Notes: generated by a model not told the origin, from the letters alone. A stretch of 38,604 bases of DNA from Micavibrio sp. (GCA_002687495.1 NZAJ01000083.1:1-38604), one strand, 5' to 3'. Shown: positions 1 through 8,872, numbered from the stretch's first letter. Translations and numbers: made by a program.

Positions 1-713
1 GATTTGCGCGCTAAACACGCCATTGATACCGGATAATCATAAAGAATAGTTGGTGCGCCATCACCTAAGAATGGCTCGATTTTCTCTGCCATAACAGCGT
101 AAAAAACATCATCCCAGCCATCTGTTTTCGTCACACGCACACCCGCTTGCTGCGCTGCTAGACCGAATTTAATAGGATCATCCAATAGATCATCTAAATC
201 CATATCAACATATTGCTTAAAGGCTTCATAAACACTAATTTTCTGCCATGGTTTGTTAGGATCGCATTTGACGCCGTTATAGCTATATTCCTTGGCACAC
301 GCTTTAAGAAGCGCTTCACAATCATCCATAAGATCAGTGTAATCTGCACTCGCGCGATACCACTCCAACATCGTAAATTCGACATTATGAAGACGCGTAA
401 CCTCAGCATCTCTGAAAACTTTAGCAAGCTGATACATCTTAGGCACGCCTGCAACTAGCAGCTTCTTCATAGCCAACTCAGGGCTTGTATGGAGATATTG
501 CTCAATAGGCTTGCTGAAAAGGTCCATATCATGGACTTGAACCTTTATGCCATGCACATGGATATCAGCCCCCGGCATAGCTTGAAAAATCGGCGTTTCG
601 ACCTCTTCAAAAGCTAAGTCATCGAAGTAGCGCCTAACCGTTTTTAGAATGCGTTGGCGCTCTAAAAGACGGGATGTTTTTTTGTCAAAATTATGGGATA
701 ACCACCAGCTCAT
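1..713 (-). CDS. epmA: EF-P--(R)-beta-lysine ligase EpmA (GenX/PoxA), 3' end outside window
   Basis: Truncated class II lysyl-tRNA-synthetase-like protein without an anticodon-binding domain. The first 237 residues are visible. It opens directly into the catalytic core: LERQRILKTVRRYFD, then the class II motif 1 region (EEVETP), HTSPELAMKKLLVAG, and motif 2 (VFRDAEVTRLHNVEFTMLEWY). This order and the short N-terminus match EpmA/GenX and not LysS, which carries about 150 N-terminal OB-fold residues. By family knowledge it ligates (R)-beta-lysine to a lysine of elongation factor P, which helps ribosomes through polyproline stretches. efp and epmB are not in the window. The start is the ATG at 713; no better one lies upstream in frame. 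The gene runs divergently from rpmE, so two translation genes share a 168-bp intergenic region. Confidence 0.9.
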   Translation of the reverse strand, partial: MSWWLSHNFDKKTSRLLERQRILKTVRRYFDDLAFEEVETPIFQAMPGADIHVHGIKVQVHDMDLFSKPIEQYLHTSPELAMKKLLVAGVPKMYQLAKVFRDAEVTRLHNVEFTMLEWYRASADYTDLMDDCEALLKACAKEYSYNGVKCDPNKPWQKISVYEAFKQYVDMDLDDLLDDPIKFGLAAQQAGVRVTKTDGWDDVFYAVMAEKIEPFLGDGAPTILYDYPVSMACLARK

Positions 714-822
714 ACATTTTAAATACTTTAATGCTTACTGCATGGCAACACTGAATATCTTTAAGCAAATGCACTATAAACAGTTTATCGCCAATGATTT
801 GGATAAAAGTGCGAAAAAAAGC

Positions 823-851
823 TTGTAATTACTCATTATAATGACTATAAA
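823..851 (+). promoter_or_regulatory. Predicted sigma70 promoter of rpmE
   Basis: TTGTAA (823-828) and TATAAA (846-851) are separated by exactly 17 nt. They lie about 30 nt upstream of the rpmE start, leaving a short leader with the ribosome-binding site AAGGAG just before the ATG. A second TATAAT at about 837 lies too close to this -35 to pair with it. Confidence 0.6.
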
Positions 852-881
852 CCGCTCTACAGAATTCTAAGGAGATTAAAA

Positions 882-1133
882 ATGAAAGCCGATATCCACC
901 CAGATTATCACGATATTAAAATAGTGATGACAGACGGCACAGAATACACAACACGCTCTACATGGGGTAAAGAAGGCGATGTCATGCGTCTTGATATTGA
1001 CCCACTAACACACCCTGCATGGCAAGGTGGTACTGGTAAAGTTGTTGAAAAAGGTCAGCTGTCTAAATTCGAAAAACGTTTCGGAAGCTTTGGCTTGGCC
1101 GGTACGTCTGAGAAAAAAGAAGAGACTAAGTAA
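882..1133 (+). CDS. rpmE: 50S ribosomal protein L31 (bL31), cysteine-free type
   Basis: 83-residue ribosomal protein of the large subunit. It starts [19 protein letters not shown] and contains the typical [18 protein letters not shown] and HPAWQGG segments followed by the FEKRFGSF block. There is no cysteine anywhere, so this is the zinc-independent form usual in alphaproteobacteria. The C-terminus ends in a short charged tail (SEKKEETK). The start is set by AAGGAG 7 nt upstream of the ATG. It is a single-gene unit: promoter at 823-851 and terminator at 1172-1205. Its neighbours are epmA (divergent) and recJ (convergent). Confidence 0.95.
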   Translation: MKADIHPDYHDIKIVMTDGTEYTTRSTWGKEGDVMRLDIDPLTHPAWQGGTGKVVEKGQLSKFEKRFGSFGLAGTSEKKEETK

Positions 1134-1171
1134 ATACTGGCTTTTTGCCTTTCTACTTATCCACAAAAAAC

Positions 1172-1205
1172 AAACGCCCCGTTTCGTATCGTGGGCGTTT
1201 TTTAT
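1172..1205 (+). terminator. Rho-independent terminator of rpmE, probably bidirectional
   Basis: The stem AAACGCCC / GGGCGTTT encloses a 13-nt loop and is followed by a T-run on the plus strand. On the minus strand the stem is also followed by a T-rich tract, so it can also end recJ transcription arriving from the other side. Confidence 0.8.
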
Positions 1206-1319
1206 ATTCTACAGCCAAATCACACACTCACAGTTCCTTTCCAGATCAACTGGAACTTTAGGCGTAAATTATATACATGAATTTTCCACAGGGTTAAGCT
1301 AGAGCGTACGCATATGTAC

Positions 1320-3125
1320 CTACAGCATAATCGCATCGCGTATGTGCATTTCGACCTTTTCTTGACCGCCCCAATTGTCAATTTTTAGTGTACCTAGCAG
1401 ATTAAATGGTGCACGGCCATTTTTTAGCATAGCTTCACCGAGTGGCGTATCTAAGGCACGAAAAGCCATCGCCTTCATCCGCCCGCCGCCTTCCCAATCG
1501 GATACCATAGCGCGGATATGAGAATCGCCAACAACATCTACACTATTGAGACGGACATTTTGCAGCATGAATAAAGGCTCTTCAAATTCTTGGCCAAATG
1601 GTCCGACCTGGCTGTGAATCATTTTAATAAATTCCGGCCTAGCGCCCCTTACCGAGATAACCGAATCGATATGTGTGAAAATTCGTGTATCGCCGTTTTG
1701 CGCTTGCTGAGCTATATGGTCATATAGAAATTCTTTAAAGGCTTCGAGCTTATCAGGCTCTAACGTAAAACCGCCAGCCATAGCATGGCCACCACCTTTT
1801 AGAATCAGCCCTTCATTTCGTGCGTCTATGAAAGCTTGCGCGATATGTATCCCCGGCACAGAGCGGCCAGACCCTCGCCCCTCTATAACCCCTGCACCAT
1901 TCTCAGCATAGGTCACAACAATGGCTGGCTTTTTGTATTTCTCTTTCAGGCGCCCTGCAACCAGACCACTTAAACCTTGGTGAAAGCTCTCATCTTCAAC
2001 AAAGATAAGCGGCTTCTGATCAAGAGCGAAATCCTCGACTTTATGAATGGCAGTTGCCTCCATGGTGCTTTGGATATCTTTTCGTTTATCGTTACAATCA
2101 CTCAATGTCCATGCAATCTCATTTGCGCGCTGCGGATCATCGATAGATAGTAGCTCAGCACCTAACTCTGATTTGTGAACGCGGCTACCGGCATTAATGC
2201 GTGGCCCAAGCACGAAGCCCGCATGATATGGCGTAATCTCACCACTTATTCGGGAAACCTCAATAAGGTTCCTTAACCCAACATTGTCGCTATTGGCCAT
2301 AATTTTAAAACCATGACGAACAAAAAGACGATTAGCTGAGGTCAGCGGCACCATATCGCATACAGTTCCAAGCGCTACGATATCGAGGAGAGATTTAAGG
2401 TTAGCTGGCGTGCGTCCTTCAAAGAAACCCAGCTCACGAAGCTGTGCATTAATTGCTACACAAGCAAGATAAGTCACACCAACAGCAGCCAGCATATCAA
2501 GGCCACTTTGATCATCTTTACGTTTTGGATTTATGATGTGCCAGCATTCAGGGAGTGTATCTTCTGCTTCATGGTGGTCGACAATGATAATTTTCAGCCC
2601 TAATTCCGTACCCGCTTTCACGGTTTCAAAGGCCGTCGTGCCGCAATCAAGCAGAAAGAGAATATCAGCGCCCTGCTCTTTTAACTGAGTCAGTGCTTCG
2701 ATATTGGGGCCATAGCCTTCTGTAAGGCGCCCAGGAATATAGATGGGTGCATCTATGCCACAACGCTTTAGGAAGCGATGAAGCGTTGCGCTTGAGGTTG
2801 CGCCATCAACGTCAAAGTCTCCAAAAATGGCAAAGTTTTCACCCTTCATAATGGCGCTGGCAACATCCTTCGCCATTGCCTCCATCCCCTGTAGATTTTT
2901 AGGGTTCGGGAAATGCTCTTTTAAAGTTGGATGTAAAAAGCTCTGCACTTGCGGCTCTTTAATTCCGCGAACAACCAAAAGACGCGCTACAATCTCTGGC
3001 ACTTCATGGAGACGAACAATACGCTCAACTTCGGAGATATCAGGATCAGGCAGCACCCAGTGGGCTTTATTCAGGGAAATAGCAGAAGCATTCTCAGCAT
3101 CTATTTGTAAGGCAGAATCAGGCAT
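1320..3125 (-). CDS. recJ: Single-stranded-DNA-specific exonuclease RecJ
   Basis: 601-residue 5'-3' single-strand DNA exonuclease of the DHH phosphoesterase superfamily, acting in recombinational and mismatch repair. Visible motifs in order: motif I DFDVDG (residues 103-108), LLDCGT with D160, motif III DHH (183-185), and the DHHA1-domain GGGHAMAGG block at about residue 445. The C-terminal OB-like domain follows (GPFGQEFEEPLF). Length is normal for the family. It is the last gene of the hom-glpX-recJ series on the minus strand, a common alphaproteobacterial order, but the plus-strand gene at 3249-3581 separates it from glpX, so it probably has its own promoter. Confidence 0.96.
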   Translation of the reverse strand: MPDSALQIDAENASAISLNKAHWVLPDPDISEVERIVRLHEVPEIVARLLVVRGIKEPQVQSFLHPTLKEHFPNPKNLQGMEAMAKDVASAIMKGENFAIFGDFDVDGATSSATLHRFLKRCGIDAPIYIPGRLTEGYGPNIEALTQLKEQGADILFLLDCGTTAFETVKAGTELGLKIIIVDHHEAEDTLPECWHIINPKRKDDQSGLDMLAAVGVTYLACVAINAQLRELGFFEGRTPANLKSLLDIVALGTVCDMVPLTSANRLFVRHGFKIMANSDNVGLRNLIEVSRISGEITPYHAGFVLGPRINAGSRVHKSELGAELLSIDDPQRANEIAWTLSDCNDKRKDIQSTMEATAIHKVEDFALDQKPLIFVEDESFHQGLSGLVAGRLKEKYKKPAIVVTYAENGAGVIEGRGSGRSVPGIHIAQAFIDARNEGLILKGGGHAMAGGFTLEPDKLEAFKEFLYDHIAQQAQNGDTRIFTHIDSVISVRGARPEFIKMIHSQVGPFGQEFEEPLFMLQNVRLNSVDVVGDSHIRAMVSDWEGGGRMKAMAFRALDTPLGEAMLKNGRAPFNLLGTLKIDNWGGQEKVEMHIRDAIML

Positions 3126-3193
3126 AAACTATTTTAAGCATATAAATTAAAAGAATGGTAGTTAGCTCTCTAATATTGTCATCACAATTAAAT

Positions 3194-3220
3194 TTGACAT
3201 TTATGTAAAATATATATAGT
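3194..3220 (+). promoter_or_regulatory. Predicted promoter of the 3249-3581 gene
   Basis: A perfect -35 hexamer TTGACA (3194-3199) is followed after 15 nt by TATAGT (3215-3220), in a very AT-rich stretch just upstream of the gene. The spacer is short, so the exact -10 is uncertain. A ribosome-binding site (GAGGGTAA) follows immediately before the ATG. Confidence 0.45.
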
Positions 3221-3248
3221 TTACTCAAATAATTATGAGGGTAATTTT

Positions 3249-3581
3249 ATGAGTAATGAAAAATTTTATTTAGAAATTGAATTTAAAGATGCAAGTGATG
3301 TTGCCTCAATAGAGAGGGCACAAGCCTATCTCATTGATAAAATGGAACAAGCTGAATATAAAGATGTCGCTGCGATACCTTACAGCAATATCCAAGACAG
3401 GAGTGTCAGCATCCAAGACAGGAGTGTCAGCTTTGCACTTACGGCAACATTACCCGAAGGTGAAATCATTAAGGTATTGAACAAAATTAATCATGACATC
3501 ATAGAAGATAACCCTGCTAATAACGGGATAATTATTAGCAGAGATCAAAATCATTTTTTATCAATGAGCGTGCCCTCATAG
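3249..3581 (+). CDS. Unrecognised 110-residue protein with an in-frame 7-residue tandem duplication
   Basis: I do not recognise this protein. It is small, acidic, without signal peptide or membrane segment, and its pattern suggests alternating strands and helices (KFYLEIEFKDA at the start, FALTATLPEG in the middle, GIIISRDQNHFLSMSV at the end). The peptide IQDRSVS occurs twice back to back at residues 48-61, encoded by a perfect 21-bp tandem repeat. The gene is more AT-rich than recJ and glpX on either side, lies antisense to them, and has its own TTGACA promoter and a GAGGG ribosome-binding site. That looks like a later insertion into the conserved hom-glpX-recJ block. The good RBS, promoter and intact frame across the duplication support it being real. 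Confidence 0.7.
   Translation: MSNEKFYLEIEFKDASDVASIERAQAYLIDKMEQAEYKDVAAIPYSNIQDRSVSIQDRSVSFALTATLPEGEIIKVLNKINHDIIEDNPANNGIIISRDQNHFLSMSVPS
3390..3431 (+). repeat. Perfect 21-bp direct tandem repeat, in frame
   Basis: Two identical, adjacent 21-bp copies (3390-3410 and 3411-3431) begin at a codon boundary, ATC CAA GAC AGG AGT GTC AGC, and encode IQDRSVS twice. The identity at every base, synonymous sites included, suggests a recent slippage duplication. Confidence 0.95.
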
Positions 3582-3603
3582 CAACTCACTCAGAAGATAA
3601 TAC

Positions 3604-4629
3604 CTAAATCGCTTTAATCCAGTCTTTACGCTTGAAGTTGTGCGTTGCTTCTACGCGGCGCACAGTCCCTGATTTTGAGCGCATAATGATAGAGCTCGTT
3701 TTAGCGCCGCCAGCATAACGACGCACACCGCGAAGCATTGTCCCATCTGTTACACCTGTTGCAGCGAACATCACGTTATCACCTTTTGCAAGATCGTCTG
3801 TTGTGTAGATGCGGTTCAGGTCTGTAATGCCCCATTTTTCAGCGCGCGCTTTTTCTGTGTCGTTACGGAAGATCAAACGACCAAGCATTGAGCCACCAAT
3901 ACACTGAAGCGCTGCAGCGCCAAGCACACCTTCTGGCGCACCGCCGGTACCAACATAAAGATCAATACCTGTATCAGGCTCAGCAGTTGCGATCACAGCT
4001 GATACGTCACCATCGCCGATCAGTGTAATACGCGCACCTGCCTCTCGAACACCCGTGATGATATCTTGGTGACGTGGACGATCTAGAATACATACGTTCA
4101 AATCATTGATTGAGCCGCCCTTTTCTTTTGCAAGTTTAGCAAGCACATCACCGATTGGCGCATCGAGATCTAGAATATTTGGATCAAGCCCCGGACCAAT
4201 CGCCATTTTCTGCATGTAAGTATCAGGCGCATTCAAAAAACCGCCTTTATCTGTCATTGCGACAACTGCCAAAGCATTAGGGCCGCCTGCTGCCGTAATG
4301 TCTGTCCCTTCAAGTGGGTCTAACGCGATATCAATTTCAGGACCGTTGCCACTACCGACTTCTTCACCAATGTAAAGCATTGGCGCTTCATCACGCTCGC
4401 CTTCACCAATAACGATGCGGCCTTTGATATGTAGAGAATTTAGTGCGTGACGCATCGCATCCACAGCCACTTGGTCCGCTGCCATTTTATCACCACGCCC
4501 AACAAGTTTAGACGCAGCAAGCGCTGCCGCCTCGGTAACGCGCACAACTTCAAGGGCAAGGTTACGATCCATCATATCTTTCATATCGTTTAGTGACATA
4601 TTTTCTTCTACTTTCTCTGGCTCAGCCAT
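3604..4629 (-). CDS. glpX: Class II fructose-1,6-bisphosphatase GlpX
   Basis: 341-residue metal-dependent phosphatase converting fructose 1,6-bisphosphate to fructose 6-phosphate in gluconeogenesis; related enzymes also hydrolyse sedoheptulose bisphosphate. Diagnostic segments: GRGDKMAADQVAVDAMR, GEGERDEAPMLYIGEEVG with its acidic metal ligands, the DPLEGTD motif, and GTGGAPEGVLGAAALQC. The length matches the family. It lies 52 nt downstream of hom on the same strand, consistent with cotranscription. The start at 4629 leaves an N-terminal extension (MAEPEKVEENMSLNDMKDMM). An internal Met at residue 11 (MSLNDM) is an alternative start. Confidence 0.96.
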   Translation of the reverse strand: MAEPEKVEENMSLNDMKDMMDRNLALEVVRVTEAAALAASKLVGRGDKMAADQVAVDAMRHALNSLHIKGRIVIGEGERDEAPMLYIGEEVGSGNGPEIDIALDPLEGTDITAAGGPNALAVVAMTDKGGFLNAPDTYMQKMAIGPGLDPNILDLDAPIGDVLAKLAKEKGGSINDLNVCILDRPRHQDIITGVREAGARITLIGDGDVSAVIATAEPDTGIDLYVGTGGAPEGVLGAAALQCIGGSMLGRLIFRNDTEKARAEKWGITDLNRIYTTDDLAKGDNVMFAATGVTDGTMLRGVRRYAGGAKTSSIIMRSKSGTVRRVEATHNFKRKDWIKAI

Positions 4630-4681
4630 GTGTGTTAATTCCTGCTATCAATAATTTCTCATTCATTTTTGCTTGCGGTGC

Positions 4682-5980
4682 CTACTCTAACGTCTCAACG
4701 CGCATGAGACAAGGCTCATTCACAACACTCTCAAGAGCTGCGAACATTTCACATGCTTTTACCATGTCGCCATGGCGCGCCTCATGCGTTGTCAGCACAA
4801 TAGAAACTTCTGCACCCGGGTCACGACCATGTTGCGACATGCTTTCGATCGAAATTTGTAAATCACGCAAAATCGTGGAAATCTCAGCCATAACCCCCGC
4901 TTGATCCAATACATTAATACGCAAATAATAATGGCTATGGGTGTCGTTTAGATTCATCCAGTCCGGATCTTTTAGCTGCTCTACTGGCACACCGAATGTT
5001 GGGATATGAATGCCCCATGCAATATCAATCACATCAGCCATAACAGCAGAGGCCGTTGGACCTTCGCCAGCGCCGCGACCGGTCACGAGGACTGTATCGA
5101 CTGAGTCGCCATCAATATAAACAGCATTATAAACATCTTCGATTACACCTACCGGATTCGTCACAGGCACTAAACACGGCTCAAGCAGCTGCATGATGCT
5201 GCCGTCTTTTGTACGCTCAGCTATACCCAGAAGCTTAATCCGATAGCCAAAATCTTGCGCGAATTTAATATCTGTTGGCGTGATTTTTCGAATACCTGTC
5301 ATTTGCAAATTTGCAAAATCAGGCTTTGTACCAAAAGCAATAGCACTTAGAAGGCAGAGCTTATGACCTGCATCAATCCCATCAACATCAAAACTAGGAT
5401 CAGCTTCAGCATAGCCCATTTCTTGCGCTTCTTTGAGGATCACATCAAAATCGCGACCAGTTTCGCGCATATTGGTTAGCATATAATTACATGTGCCATT
5501 CAAAATGCCGTAAACCGCATCAATACGGTTTGCCGCCACCCCTTCTCTCAAAGCTTTAATAGCTGGAATACCGCCAGCCACAGCAGCTTCGTAAGCAAGC
5601 GTTACGCCGTTCTTTTCTGCAATTTGTGCGAGTTCATAGCCATGATGTGCAAGTAGCGCCTTATTCGCAGTCACCACATGTTTTTTATTTTCCAATGCGC
5701 TTTTAACAAGCTCTAATGCGAGACCTTCACTACCACCAATAAGTTCCAACACAACATCAACATTGTCTTTTGAGGCAAGATCACGTGCATCAGCCACCCA
5801 CTCATAGCTCGAGAAATCCACATCACGCTTCTTAGAAGGATCACGCGCACTCACACATGATATCTCTATTGGACGCCCTGCTCTGGCCGTCATTAAATCT
5901 GCGTGATTTTGGATAATTTTCGCAACACCTACACCTACTGTTCCCAGACCTGCGATCCCTAACCTTAATGCTTGTGGCAT
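4682..5980 (-). CDS. hom: Homoserine dehydrogenase
   Basis: 432-residue NAD(P)-dependent enzyme reducing aspartate semialdehyde to homoserine, the branch point towards threonine and methionine. Features in order: Rossmann motif GLGTVGVGV near the N-terminus, VTANKALLAHHG, GGIPAIKALREG, the GILNGTCNYMLT catalytic-domain block, and a C-terminal ACT regulatory domain (YLRINVLDQAGVMAEIS) expected to sense threonine. The ATG at 5980 is chosen over one 21 nt upstream because AAGGAAT lies about 6-7 nt before it, and MPQALRLGIAGLG is the usual beginning. First gene of the hom-glpX-recJ series; metK, elsewhere in the window, uses the methionine end of this pathway. Confidence 0.95.
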   Translation of the reverse strand: MPQALRLGIAGLGTVGVGVAKIIQNHADLMTARAGRPIEISCVSARDPSKKRDVDFSSYEWVADARDLASKDNVDVVLELIGGSEGLALELVKSALENKKHVVTANKALLAHHGYELAQIAEKNGVTLAYEAAVAGGIPAIKALREGVAANRIDAVYGILNGTCNYMLTNMRETGRDFDVILKEAQEMGYAEADPSFDVDGIDAGHKLCLLSAIAFGTKPDFANLQMTGIRKITPTDIKFAQDFGYRIKLLGIAERTKDGSIMQLLEPCLVPVTNPVGVIEDVYNAVYIDGDSVDTVLVTGRGAGEGPTASAVMADVIDIAWGIHIPTFGVPVEQLKDPDWMNLNDTHSHYYLRINVLDQAGVMAEISTILRDLQISIESMSQHGRDPGAEVSIVLTTHEARHGDMVKACEMFAALESVVNEPCLMRVETLE

Positions 5981-6097
5981 GTTATATTCCTTCATAAACA
6001 ATTTAGGTTTGTATTAGTGCAAGGAATGAAGGGAAATTTCAAGCCACACAGCATGAGAAAATCAAGCTATGAGCTAAATTTATCCAAATATTTTCAC

Positions 6098-6706
6098 TTA
6101 TTTAAAGTCAGCGGGTGATTTCAGCTGAATTGGTGCGCCAGTTTGCTGATAGGAAAGCACTTTATCACGCGCAGGCGGCATAATTTCTTGCGCACTGGTC
6201 GCCATATCAGAAACACCGCCATTATTTAGCCTTAGAAGCTCCGTTGCCTTAGGAAGATTACGATCTTGTTCAAAACCATAGACCTCAACGCTCGGGTCTT
6301 TTGTTTGGATTTGTGCGTTATCTTTTCTTGTTGCAGGAAGTTGATAGCCACCAGGACGCGCTGTTTGCGGTGCACCGATTTCTTGAGCACTCATATCTCT
6401 AGGCATCTCTTTAGTACTCGCATAAAGAGGTTGCTGCGCATTTTGCGCCTGCATAGAAACAGAATCCATACTTACCGCAGGCTGATCGAAAGAATAAATT
6501 TGTACGCCACCCTTTGTGGAGTGATAAATCGCACTTTGCACATCATTCATATCATATCCAGATGGTGCAGTATTTACTCTTTGAGAAGCCTGTTGGCTGT
6601 TTTTGCTAGCGCCAGTACTTTGCCATGCAGAAGTATCAAAATACGCGCAGGCATTGAGCGCTATACATGTTGTTACTAACAATGAAAAACGATTAATCAG
6701 CTTCAT
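6098..6706 (-). CDS. Predicted lipoprotein of unknown function
   Basis: 202 residues beginning with a clear lipoprotein signal: a positively charged start, hydrophobic FSLLVTTCIAL, and the lipobox LNAC ending at residue 20. Processing by Lgt, LspA and Lnt (lnt is at 29868) would leave a lipid-modified Cys. The mature part is low-complexity, rich in Gln, Ser, Ala and Pro, with no domain I recognise. Two similar phrases, GGVQIYSFDQPA and PSVEVYGFEQDR, suggest a short imperfect internal repeat (a V-x-V/I-Y-x-F-[DE]-Q pattern). The start has GGAG about 9 nt upstream. It is divergent from phaC across a 205-bp gap, and nothing links it functionally to PHA storage. Confidence 0.75.
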   Translation of the reverse strand: MKLINRFSLLVTTCIALNACAYFDTSAWQSTGASKNSQQASQRVNTAPSGYDMNDVQSAIYHSTKGGVQIYSFDQPAVSMDSVSMQAQNAQQPLYASTKEMPRDMSAQEIGAPQTARPGGYQLPATRKDNAQIQTKDPSVEVYGFEQDRNLPKATELLRLNNGGVSDMATSAQEIMPPARDKVLSYQQTGAPIQLKSPADFK

Positions 6707-6751
6707 ATTTTGGCTCCGCCATTATCACTTAGAAATTTGCTCTGAATAGGC

Positions 6752-6772
6752 AATGTGATTTGTAATTACATT
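6752..6772. promoter_or_regulatory. Imperfect palindrome, possible operator between lipoprotein gene and phaC
   Basis: AATGTGATT, a 3-nt spacer TGT, then AATTACATT: the 9-nt arms pair except at one position. It lies 46 bp upstream of the lipoprotein start and 140 bp upstream of phaC. The size suits a dimeric helix-turn-helix repressor, but no regulator can be assigned. Confidence 0.35.
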
Positions 6773-6911
6773 TCAGTTTATGATTGTCACTCAAAATCTG
6801 GATAGATGCAAGGCTGAGCTTTTTATCCGTTGATTTTTATGCACGGCTTCGGCACTCTGCACATAATCAAAGAGTTTCTCAACCAGATATATTAGATACG
6901 GGGCTTTATAT

Positions 6912-8828
6912 ATGGCACGCCAGAGCAAAAAGACACAAACGAGTACAACTCAAAAAGCTGGCACGGTTGAGGGCAAGAAAATTGACGACATCAAGGCTGA
7001 AGCTATTGAAAAACAGCAATTCCCAGACCCTGTAGCGCTTTCACAGGCGTTATTGAATGCCTATCAGCAATCTCAGCCACTTTTCGTTGAGATGGTTGAG
7101 CAATATAATCAAGATATTAAGCAGCAAGCGCAACTCGCGGCGCAGCAAATCCCTACCCCACCAGTTGATAGCAGCGAATCAACGATTGATTTGCTTAAAT
7201 CCATGGCGACCGATCCTTTAAAATATTGGTCGATGCAGCTTGGCTATGCTCAAAAGCAAGTCGATCTGTTGCAACGCTCTATAAAGAAATTTTCTGGCGA
7301 AGAGGCAGAGCCTATCATCACACCAGACAAAGGCGATCGACGCTTCCGCGCACCAGAGTGGGATGAGAGTGCACTTTTTGATTTCATCAAGCAATATTAC
7401 CTTCTTGCGAGCGAACATGTGCAGCAAACTATTGATAGTGCGCATGATCTACCTAAAGAGAAAAAAGATGAGCTCGCTTTTACCGCAAGGCTGGTTACAG
7501 ATGCGCTCTCGCCATCTAATTTCCTGATGACTAACCCTGAAGTTTTGAATGAGACGATACGTACGGGCGGTGAAAACCTTGTTAATGGGATGAAGAATCT
7601 TTCAAAAGACCTGCATCGCGGCAAAGGCATGCTTAAGATCTCTATGACAGATCGCAACGCCTTCACATTAGGAGAAAATATCGCAACAACTAAGGGCGGT
7701 GTTATATACGAAAATGACCTGATACAGCTTATTCAATATAGCCCAACGACGGAGAAGGTTCACAAAACACCGCTTTTGATCGTGCCGCCTTGGATCAATA
7801 AATACTATATTTTGGATTTACGTGCAGAAAACTCATTTATCAAATGGGCCGTAGATCAGGGACATACCGTTTTTTGTATTTCATGGGTTAACCCTGATAA
7901 AAAACTCGCAAAGAAGAGCTTTGAAGATTACATGCGCGAGGGAGTTTTAGAAGCCCTTGATCGTGTTCAAGAGATTACAGGCGAAAAAAGCTGTAACGCT
8001 GTTGGCTACTGTCTAGGGGGGACATTACTCGCGACGACCTTGGCCTATCTTAAAGCCAAGAAGCAAGATAAGCGTGTAACGAGTGCCACATTCCTCACCA
8101 CTTTGGTTGATTTCGAGCAAGCTGGTGAGCTTAAAATGTTTATGGGCACTTCACAGATGCGCACAGTACAGCGCGTCATGGCTGAGCAAGGTGTGTTCCC
8201 AGGCCATGAGATGCAGCAGACCTTTAATTTACTGCGAGCGAATGATCTTATCTGGTCATTTGTGATTAATAACTACCTTATGGGTAAAGAGCCCTTCCCG
8301 TTTGATCTGCTTTATTGGAATGATGATGCGACAAACATGCCAGCGGTGATGCATAGTTTTTACCTACAAAATATGTATTGCGACAACCTACTCGCACAAC
8401 CTGGCGGTATCTCTATGGGTACTGAGGAGATCGATATCTCAAAGATCAAAACGCCATGCTACTTCCTCTCGACAAAGGAAGATCATATCGCACCTTGGAA
8501 AGCGACATACCAGACTACACAGCTTGTAGGCGGGCCTAAGCAATTCACCCTTGCCGCTTCGGGGCATATTGCAGGTGTTGTTAACCCACCAGCTAAGAAG
8601 AAATATTGCTATTGGGTGGCTAAGGATACGCCTCAAGACCCTGAAAGCTGGTTAGAAAGTGCAAAAGAGCATGAGGGATCATGGTGGCCGCACTGGAATA
8701 AATGGATGGGCGAGTATAAAGGTGAGAAGATCAAAGCGCGTAAAGTTATTGATGCGCTTGAACCTGCGCCTGGGCGCTATGTAAAGATGACGAGCGAAAG
8801 TGCGAGCGAGCCACAAAAAGAATCATAA
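6912..8828 (+). CDS. phaC: Class I poly(3-hydroxyalkanoate) synthase PhaC
   Basis: 638-residue enzyme that polymerises 3-hydroxyacyl-CoA on the surface of PHA granules. The N-terminal about 250 residues form the PhaC N-domain, and an alpha/beta-hydrolase catalytic domain follows. The lipase-like box GYCLGG carries the nucleophile Cys367. Asp524 (TKEDHIAPW) and His552 (ASGHIAGVVNPP) complete the triad. The 28-residue Asp-His spacing is identical to that of the Ralstonia enzyme (D480/H508). The long N-terminus (about 45 more residues than Ralstonia before the active site) is Lys/Gln-rich. The ATG at 6912 follows ACGGGG at a reasonable distance. No phaA, phaB, phasin or phaR is adjacent. Confidence 0.96.
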   Translation: MARQSKKTQTSTTQKAGTVEGKKIDDIKAEAIEKQQFPDPVALSQALLNAYQQSQPLFVEMVEQYNQDIKQQAQLAAQQIPTPPVDSSESTIDLLKSMATDPLKYWSMQLGYAQKQVDLLQRSIKKFSGEEAEPIITPDKGDRRFRAPEWDESALFDFIKQYYLLASEHVQQTIDSAHDLPKEKKDELAFTARLVTDALSPSNFLMTNPEVLNETIRTGGENLVNGMKNLSKDLHRGKGMLKISMTDRNAFTLGENIATTKGGVIYENDLIQLIQYSPTTEKVHKTPLLIVPPWINKYYILDLRAENSFIKWAVDQGHTVFCISWVNPDKKLAKKSFEDYMREGVLEALDRVQEITGEKSCNAVGYCLGGTLLATTLAYLKAKKQDKRVTSATFLTTLVDFEQAGELKMFMGTSQMRTVQRVMAEQGVFPGHEMQQTFNLLRANDLIWSFVINNYLMGKEPFPFDLLYWNDDATNMPAVMHSFYLQNMYCDNLLAQPGGISMGTEEIDISKIKTPCYFLSTKEDHIAPWKATYQTTQLVGGPKQFTLAASGHIAGVVNPPAKKKYCYWVAKDTPQDPESWLESAKEHEGSWWPHWNKWMGEYKGEKIKARKVIDALEPAPGRYVKMTSESASEPQKES

Positions 8829-8872
8829 GCATTTAGCATTTGGCTTTGCCTTAATAGATTTATTTTAAACAT

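Noticed and set aside
1027-1302. Open frame overlapping the 3' half of rpmE in another frame
   Set aside because: It lies over rpmE and runs through the terminator at 1172-1205; no ribosome-binding site and no protein-like pattern.
6266-6679. 137-codon frame antisense to the lipoprotein gene
   Set aside because: Arg/Leu/His-rich composition typical of an antisense shadow; the lipoprotein has a clear lipobox and RBS.
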